Shown here piece by piece: positions 56,396 to 64,000 of a stretch of DNA of 64,000 nucleotides. The stretch's first letter is position 1. Each line of letters begins with the position of its first letter. Below the pieces are notes generated by a model. The model did not search any database. It was not told the origin of the DNA and was given only the letters and a program-made list of their open reading frames with translations. This stretch comes from Kappaphycus alvarezii (lineage: Eukaryota; Rhodophyta; Florideophyceae; Gigartinales; Solieriaceae): positions 698,129-762,128 of the forward strand of contig NADL03000631.1 of the NCBI GenBank assembly GCA_002205965.3, read 5' to 3'. Position numbers and translations under genes: made by a program.

Positions 56396-57108
56396 CTACT
56401 GGTCCTTGCGCGCAGAAGCTTGCTCAGCTTGCTCAACCATGTTGGCATCAACAGAGTCCTGTGCTTGTGGCATGATTGTGAGGAGTTTTTCCGCAAATGG
56501 AGCGACATACTCCTTTGCAGGACCCGAGTAATCCTTCAACGCACCCAAGACACAAACAGTAACTGCAATGACGACTCCGACAAACCACCTTCCGCGCGCA
56601 TAAACCTCCGCCTCGACGGTACCCTCCACTGTTTCTCCCTCTTATCAAAGCCGTCGGCAAGTTTCCCCCATACAATCTTCCCCACTGTCCGAACGCGCTC
56701 TGCACAAGACGGGGTCTGATCCACATCATACTTGACATCCAAAGCCTTTTCCGCGAATGAGACAACGGCCATTGAAAGACGGTGAGAAAGTGAGCAAGCT
56801 GTTGTACAAGTTGGTAGCCTCTGCGACGAGTTGTTTACCCTCATTGGTGTCAAGACGCTTTCCGGCTTGTGTGAGTTTGGAATCGACTTTGGTGAGCACG
56901 GCATCTGCTTTACTTGCAGTGCGTGAGACGGCATCCGAGGCAAAGGCCGGGACGTTTTGACGGCAGCGTTGGACCAGGGTGTTGCGGCTGCTTTTTGGAC
57001 TAGGGTGCGGAGTGGACCGTCGGTAGGGTGTGTGGTTTGGGTTGGGGATGTGGTTGGGGGAGTGGGGGTTGGTGCGGGTTTGGGGGGGGTTACGTCGGCG
57101 GAGGACAT
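56396..57108 (-). CDS. Small perilipin/REF-like protein (tentative lipid-droplet protein)
   Basis: About 235 residues. The start ATG at 57108 (MSSADVTPPKPAPTPTPP) opens a Pro/Thr-rich leader. A helical region follows (VPAFASDAVSRTASKADAVL, TKVDSKLTQAGKRLDTNEGK, QLVAEATNLYNSLL), then VVSFAEKALDVKYDVDQ and KIVWGKLADGFDKREKQW. A hydrophobic helix comes next (FVGVVIAVTVCVLGALKDYS), and the polar end is QASARKDQ with the stop at 56396. The A-D-x-x-L-x-K-V-D pattern and amphipathic helices recall perilipins (ADKGLxKxDE) and rubber-elongation-factor-like droplet proteins. The match is by style, not by a signature motif, so the function is a guess. Two frame changes split the locus. It overlaps nothing and converges on CNOT1. 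Confidence 0.5.
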
Positions 57109-58103
57109 GGTGGGTGAGGTTGGGGTTGTGGGAGTTTGGGAAGGTTTAGTGGGTGAGGGGCGTCGGTTGGGGTTTTGGGTTTGGATTGAAGAGGGATATA
57201 AGGGGATGGGGTTGAGGGGGTGAAGGCGGCATGTAGAGATTTGTAGAAGTAGTCGTGGCTTGGGGTTGGACGGGGACAAGAAAAAAGGATTCGGTGCTTG
57301 TTTCACTTGTTTCTGCAACCGGCTGAATGTGCGGATTGTCCAGGGGTATGGCGCGAAGCGTTGGCAAATATAATTCCAGCAAAAAGGTTTTTGGGGCGAT
57401 TCATTCGGATTCAGCGTGTGGTTTATGTCGTGTGTCACGCGTTTACATTGCTGGCGTCCACTGATTGGTTCAGGGATCCAATATTTAGAAGCTGTAGCAT
57501 TTGCCGGGAGTTCGACCAGTTGGTGATCCACTTGGGTATTATGACCTCGAATATTTCGGCACCCCCATCCTACCATGACATACCAACCCTTTGTCACATC
57601 ATCCGCCATCACAAAACAAATCATGGGCGCCACCTTTTCAAAAGCCCAAGTACAAGGTGTTGTAACTCCCTTGTCCCCCTCCCAACCCGGCATCGTCTGT
57701 CGCCGGGTGTGTGTAAGCGACGGGCACAACAAGATTTGCGCGCTGGGTGAAAGACAACGGCAGCGTGACGCTTGTATCGACGCTTGCGCGTGCGCGTGTG
57801 AAAAGGTTTTGGGGTGGTGGAGGGGGAGAGAGTGTCGCACAGACTGCGTGCCGGCTTGTGATCAGCCGGGAAGGGTCGCTAGAAGTGAATTTAGTGGCAG
57901 GATGTAGATTGGGCGGTGAGGTATGTCGAGCGTTGGGCCGGGCGCATAGTGCTTTGGCTTTTTTCTTGAGCGGTCTGGTGTGGGTATGTGTTTTTTTTTT
58001 TGGAAGGGTTTGTCGCGATCAAGTCGTTTGGGTCATTTTGGGTCATTTGCCGCTACCCGTCGGTTGACGCATCGGCAGCTGTCCTTGCAAAACATTCGAT
58101 TAC

Positions 58104-58123
58104 GGTACTGTACTGTACTGTAG
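58104..58123. repeat. GTACTGTAC array
   Basis: Three tandem TACTG units, repeating the pattern seen at 3.1, 14.0, 14.2 and 38.3-38.5 kb. A related array lies 160 bases on. Confidence 0.9.
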
Positions 58124-58281
58124 TTCTGGTGCAGTAAAATGAGCCAAGCTGCGGCTTCTGCATACAGGAAGTACTGGTCCTTGCTGTACTGTACTTTGCT
58201 GTCCTTGACTGTATGTCCTTCCCGGGGCAACCGTCGCCATATCTCAGATATTTACAGTATGGCACTGCACGACATAACACC

Positions 58282-58300
58282 GTACAGTACTGTACTGTAC
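58282..58300. repeat. GTACAGTAC/GTACTGTAC array
   Basis: GTACAGTACTGTACTGTAC, a mixed array of the same words. Confidence 0.9.
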
Positions 58301-59042
58301 ATTACTCTGCAAATCTTGTTTTCCAACCTTCCGGTCGGCAGGATCAACACGTGTACAATGGAGTGATAAATTAATGAATTAACGTACGGTTCAGCAGTGA
58401 GGCTGAGATGAAGATGCCATCAAATGTCCCGACGCAAGATGTGTACTCTTACTGTAAGCGGTTGGAATTACCTGGGCCTGGCCTTTACTTGGCATGCCCC
58501 GGTTGGATATGTACACTTCAAGCGCTTGCTTGGTGCTTTTGCGTAAATATTAACCAACTTGGCCACCATCATCAAATGACTTGATGCTGCCAGCTGTAGG
58601 CCTTTGCCCGCCCATGCTCTCTCTATCGCATTATTACCCCAGGCCATCCAAACCCACTATCAGCCTCATTCTACCCGGGTCCTAGCACTACACCAACCAT
58701 TTTCACAGTACAGCGTTTCCTTTCGTTTCATCGCCTTTGTTCCCACATCACATTTCTTTCCACAACCTGTATTACTGCAGCTTCAATTGCTTCTCCTCGA
58801 CCTCCTCACCCTCTCTCCGTCAGCAACTCTGCATTCACAACAATCCGTCTCACCCCATCTTGTCCTCCAAGTCGCCCAAGTCACATTCCACTCGCCCTTA
58901 CCCTCCGCCTAGTCCGAAGAGTCACCCTCCCTACACCCGCCCCGGCCGGGCGGTCGGTCCCCCTCATTCCCCTCCTCCTCACTCTTTCTCCACATGTCGC
59001 TATTCCCCCTTTAACCGACCGCGCCCGCCTCATCCTGCTCCG

Positions 59043-62000
59043 TATTATTCAATGGGCAGGGGTCTTTCCTCTCGTCCGTCATTCTCATCTTTATCGCCTT
59101 TGTCACCACAATTATCCTTCGCCGCAAGGGCTATGGCGTCCGCTTGGGTCTCGCATGTATCATAATCTCACGTCCCGGCTCTCGCCGATTTCCAGACGGA
59201 TGTGAAGTCGAATTTCTACCGTGTCGTCGGTTACGTCTTTGGCGGGTTTCGGGGTCCTTGGTTGGATATCAATGCCGAGCGCTTTTACATGCGGCTCAGA
59301 CCTACCGTCACTGTTGTCCACCCTCAGGGAGCTGGCTTCAACGCCAGACGATTTCTTAGGCTGCTACGCGTTTACGTTTATTCCGTCGGAATTGCCGCCG
59401 TCGAGAGCGGCTACTGGTCAATCCTCTCTCGTAATATTGTCGCACGAGTCATTGCCTTTGTTGTTCGCGGACTAAGGATAAGGGTTGAGAAAATTCGCGT
59501 TTGGAAGGATGGCGGCTCATGGGAGTATAAGCGGAACAGTTTGTGTTTGCGGGCCGTGCGGCGGGCGTATTTGGGTCACGCTATTCCCTTTCCGTCAATG
59601 AGCTTTACATCAATGTCTGCAAAACATCAACCATTGATTCACATCTCTACCCTCCTGTCAATGCTTCACTTTCTCTGAAGCGTGGTGTTGAAATTATTGC
59701 CTTTCTGACTCCGAGGTTCTTCACCCTGCTCAGGCCACGTCGGATAGCACTCATGGACGACTTGCGGATATCTTGCAATGTCAACGACATTTCTTGCACG
59801 GCCCTGCGCGTCTTAAGTGCAACCATTAGCCAGTTTTCGGTTGACCTGAGCCCTGGCTACACTAAAGCCTTGGCCGCAAAGCTCCCACCGCTGGGTCCTG
59901 TATCCAACCGCCCAAGAAAACCATCTGTGCTGAGTTATTGGATGGCAAACGGGTCTGTGGAAGGTGTGGCGCTGCGGTTTACCGCTCCAATGGCGAAGTG
60001 CGACACTGGTCCTCACGGCTATGCCACGGACGGCGTTTCTTTGCCTGTTTCAGTCGCAGACTCTTTCGGAGGAAACGCGAGTATGGCGTTAGATCCCCTG
60101 GTCCCGGAGAATGGAATTTTTCTGCGCGTTGATACTGTCAAAGTGGAGGCGTTCGGAAAGGCTGGTGGTGAGCGTTATGAGGATATGACTCGCGGGGTGT
60201 CTCTGTAAGAGGTTGCAGTGCGGGAGTATGGCCGTCGATACTCTCTCACACGCCTTGTATGAAAGCATGGGCCAACCAGATGAAGGTAGTAGGCCCGACT
60301 CTGGCGTTGAGTCGCTGGAGAATGTGGATAAGATTGTCGCGGCAAGACCGGAGGCTTTGGTGTGGATTGAGGACGTAACGGCGGCCGTCGATATAAACTG
60401 TTCCAAGAAGCATGCCATGAGAGTTGATATCGCGGTCATGGCGGTATTTTGGCTATTGAGCCAGAGGGTCTTGCTGGTCTTATCTTGGACATGCGCGATT
60501 TCGTATCAAAATACGTAGAGAAGAAGCCAAAAAGGGCGCGTTCTAATGTAACATTAGATACGGAGAGTATTTCTTCCATTACGCGACGTCAAGCGGGAGT
60601 AGCCTCCAGAGTTCCGATGGAGAGCAAATAGCCATCAGGGTCGTTTCTGATTTACGGCATTGGACAGTTATGGTACTTGGCCACGGTCCTGTTGGTGACG
60701 GAGACACAATGGCTCTCGTAGCTTCCAGTGAAAGCATTGTAATCCCACAGGTGGACATTGACGGAGGCTCAATAAGCACGGTTGTCGGAAACATCAACGA
60801 TTTGAAACTAATGCACTGGACTCAGTGGGATCGAACAACCAACCTTCTCAGCAAACAAGCCAGGTTTGAAATACACCGCCATGCAGAGAAGGGAAAGAAA
60901 CTAAGCTTCAATGACACCGTCATGGACTGGGACTTAGATCTTCAATCTGGTCTGGAAAACCTTCCAGAGATGTTTGCATCGCTGAGGCGCCTGAAACAAT
61001 CAGAACCGATTGCCCTCGGCAGAAACACCCTTAAAGGACGACGCTGGTACGGCGCACATTCCACGGGGTTCTGAGAAGGAGCGTGCGCAACTCACTGAGG
61101 CGGAGCGCAGGGAGCGTCGGGAAAGAAGACATAAGAAGCTTCTGAAGTCCTTGAGCACTTGGGAGTTGCAAGGTAGTAAGTTATCTCTCACTGTGGCGTT
61201 CCCAGATGGTCCAAAAATGGGAATGTCGATTGGAGAGCTACCGCTATTTAGTTTAGGGGCTGAATCTTTCCTCGGGCGCCATATCGTTGTTTCCATGCAG
61301 GACAAGGACTGCGTTTACGGAGCCGAACTTCAAATGGACTCCCGCTTCATACCATGAACAGAAACATTGAAAAGAGGAAAATCGATATTGAAATTCGAGG
61401 TCTCAGTCTCGTTCTTCCACATGGCTTCCAGTTTGGGTATCTACTTCAAGACTGGCTTCTCAGGCTGCGGTCGCTCATAAAGGTGAGCAAAGAGACGAAG
61501 CTTCGGAAACGAGGAATCCCAGTTGAACATACTAAGAGGCGTCCTTTGCCAGATATTCGTTTCAAGTCATCAGACGTGGAGATTTACTTCGAGATCATCC
61601 TCTTAGTGGCTTTCTGACGCGAATGCTTCCGCTTTTCCAGGATGAGACCAGAGAACGGCTTGTTCGAGAGCAGGTGATGGAAGCCCGAATCCAGCAACTT
61701 CACAGAATTGTGCGGGCTGAAATTGCCGGCACAGCGAAACGCTGTCTTGACGAACTGAAGAAGCGTGACTCGAAAATCTGGATTGATCGCGTGAAAAGTC
61801 TGCAAAAAGCCACCCCTGAGAAAGTGATAGCCGATGGCTATCTGCCTCTCTGAAAGTTCCACCGTCTCTACATTCACGGCTTCAAGCTTGTCTTTTGGCA
61901 TCACAATGAGCGATCTCGTGCGTGAGCGGGGCAGCGCGGAGAGCATACGCTGGCTAAAAATGTTGGACGATTACGAGTTGGGTTCAAAGAAGCACAATAA

Positions 62001-64000
62001 GACAAGGCAGCACCAGTCAGATGCGTGGAATTCAATTGGGTTTCGAGCAGTGGACTTTGAAGCCACCGGCGTACGTTTACAGCTGAAAGACTATCCTGTC
62101 TTGTTCGCCGCCATTGACAGAATGCGTTTGAAAAGACAATCGTCGGCCAGGCAGTTCAAGCAACTCTGCCGCCCTATGTTGCTGAAACGACGGTTGCCAT
62201 CGCAAAGCGGCGGATGGTCAAGATAGTGAAAGGACTGGGCCCGACCAAGACATACGCAGATATTCATTTGGTCATCGATACATTGCAATGTGGCTTCAAT
62301 CCAGCATATCTTGGTGCGATTGGCGACTTTGCTAGGAGCATCGGAAGATTTTTTGCTGGAGGGAAGAATCCATCTCCTCGCATCCCATGGTTCGACACTC
62401 TCAGGGTTAATATGCATGGTCGTATGAAGTTAACAGCCAAAAAGCTAAAAGGGCATCTAACGAGCTCGACTTCTCCCTATTCAATGACGAGGCATTTTGT
62501 GAACGTAGATGCAGACAATTTTGAGATGTTGACTTCGAGGCTTCAAAGAACGGACGAGGAACCGTTTCCGATTTGCTGGACATTGCGCAATTGGCGTATT
62601 ACTCCCTCGCACTTTGATTCAAAACATCAAAGTGAAGTTGTTTTTGAATTCGTGCGAGTTGGACTACAGCCTCATTTCTCTGTTCAGAGCGGGGATCCCC
62701 AGGACCACTACTTCGTCCCGTTTCCGTCTAAGGAGCAAATCTTTGTTGGCGGTCCTGGGATAGGACGTGGCACAGCCACTTTACTGTACATGAAGGAGCC
62801 CGTGAAAGTAAGAGACAACGGATTTGGCAATTACACCATGGCTACCGGTCTGCACGACATACCGAACTTTGATTCATTCGAAAGTTTCAAGACTAGGACA
62901 ATGATACTTGGTATCGATGTTTTGGTGCGACATGCCGAGAGCACAAGGACCCAGACGCAGGGATTTGCTGGATTCACCTAAAATGAGGAGGCTCCCGGAT
63001 TGGTACGCACCACCTGGGGCGTCAGTTGTGCATTCAGACGCGTTACAACGCTTATCAAGGTTATCAAAAACTTATTCGACGCCCCATTTCCTGTCGGCTT
63101 TCACCTCGAAATAATGTCAAGCAAAGAAGGCCGCCTAGCACAACGGGGTTGTCGACCGCCCTAAAAGGACTAAACGTCTATGTCGACGTGAAGAATTTGA
63201 ACGTCATGATGTACAACAATCTAGAGCAAGGCCACGGCCTATTCATCTCTGTGACCTCTGTACTTGGCGAGCTGCGAAAAAGGACAGAGATTGAAAGGCT
63301 TGAACGGGGTGGTGTGAAGAGAACCTCTCAACTAACCAGGCGAAGGTTTACAATTGTTGATATGTATTCAAGTATTCGAGTTCCAGGACTCGACATGGCA
63401 GTTGACGCTCATGATATGGGCAAACTTCTAACAGTTGACAAAATATCACTGTCGGATGATCCAAAACAAGAACTGAACTACATTGTATCTCCAACTAGGA
63501 AAGGATTCCATCAAGGAGCAGCCTCTGGATTTGGGAGTGATGACTTAAACGAATCCCCGTTCTACACCTTTTCTGCAAATCATCCTCTCCAGAGAGGGGC
63601 AAAACTTGACAAGGTGGCATACGACAAGAGACTCTTGGTGGATGGTGTCCGGCTGATATGGTCCCCAGTGCGAAGGGCGTCAATATTTGCTTGGCCGGAC
63701 GCATTCAAGGAGAAAGTGTTGCATGAAAGCTCCGAAAGTCGACTTTAGCCAAGAGGGCGAAGTATCGGATGATCCTGATGGGGAGCAATTAGACATCGTG
63801 GACAGCATTCAGACAAATTTCACTTCCAGCATAGCGAAGATGTTGAATGATGACGGTGGGAACATTCCAGAGCTGAACATTTCCGAACTTAGATCGCCAC
63901 ATGACGAAATCGACAGAAAATCTGAAGTACTTAGTACTCATGGTAGTATTGGCGTGAAGTCCTTCGCAGAGTCAACCCTGTCTAGAGGTTACGATCCTCC
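59043..64000 (+). CDS. Bridge-like lipid-transfer protein, SABRE/Hobbit/Fmp27 (BLTP2) type, 5' part, runs off the window
   Basis: Very large tube-forming protein that carries lipids between membranes at ER contact sites. A membrane anchor lies near the start (SSVILIFIAFVTTIILRRKG, about 59070-59120), as expected for the ER end of these proteins. Next come repeating beta-groove-like segments: GFRGPWLDINAERFYMRLRP, ELYINVCKTSTIDSHLYPPV, RIALMDDLRISCNVNDISCT and ASLRRLKQSEPIALGRN. A GFWDK-like motif, IPWFDTLRVNMHGRMKL (about 62390-62440), followed by TSSTSPYS, matches the SABRE/Fmp27 WWDKxRxxxHG signature. Later segments are WRITPSHFD, then VRLIWSPVRRASIFAWPDAF near 63650. The sequence stays open to 64000 (MKAPKVDFSQEGEVSDDPDG). 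The frame changes many times with protein-like sequence on both sides. The exact start is unsettled. Csf1/BLTP1 is the alternative family. Confidence 0.7.

Larger units (their letters stand above)
57109..59042. other. Intergenic region with GTACTGTAC copies
   Basis: It contains the 5' flank of the minus-strand gene, GTACTGTAC clusters at 58104-58123, about 58184-58195 and 58282-58300, and a pyrimidine-rich stretch (58600-59040) that leads into the next gene. This stretch could hold its 5' UTR or a short first coding part, but I could not fix a start. Confidence 0.5.

Overview
This window is nuclear DNA of a eukaryote. It carries ribosomal protein uL3, a CCR4-NOT scaffold, an ER-shaping GTPase relative, a protein O-mannosyltransferase, a bridge-like lipid-transfer protein, short GT-AG introns of about 90-120 bp, and Ty3, Ty1, LINE and Tc1/mariner elements. 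Two compact, nearly intronless gene islands sit on either side of an AT-rich, retroelement-filled desert. That layout resembles a florideophyte red alga, but this is an inference from architecture and I cannot prove the lineage.

Left island (1-14 kb): uL3 (minus, cut by the window edge) is divergent from an AP endonuclease. Next come a MnmA/TRMU tRNA 2-thiouridylase, a long unrecognised coiled-coil-like gene behind two E2F-like sites, a Sey1/RHD3-like protein with a degenerate P-loop (minus), and a protein O-mannosyltransferase without MIR domains (minus, two small introns at its 5' end).

Desert (14-47 kb): low-GC DNA without recognisable host genes. It holds a nearly whole young Ty3 chromovirus (22.65-29.25 kb) with an unusual extra zinc-finger ORF between its LTR and gag, a short Ty1-like relic, a palindromic MITE (30.36-30.78 kb), an old LTR element bounded by two diverged LTR-like repeats (31.9-37.0 kb), a Tc1/mariner transposase fragment (38.0 kb), a heavily decayed Ty1/copia relic (39.2-43.6 kb) and the 3' end of a LINE (47.0-48.1 kb).

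Right island (48.8-64 kb): CNOT1 (7.3 kb, plus) converges with a small perilipin/REF-like gene (minus). After an intergenic region with GTACTGTAC arrays comes the first 5 kb of a SABRE/Hobbit/BLTP2-like lipid-transfer gene that runs off the end.

Two window-wide signals cut across the genes. GTACTGTAC/GTACAGTAC arrays, some forming perfect hairpins, recur in intergenic DNA. In addition, nearly every host gene is broken by single-base deletions, several in short homopolymers, while the protein between them is well conserved. That pattern points to long-read assembly error rather than dead genes. Host genes are therefore annotated as one locus across several frames.
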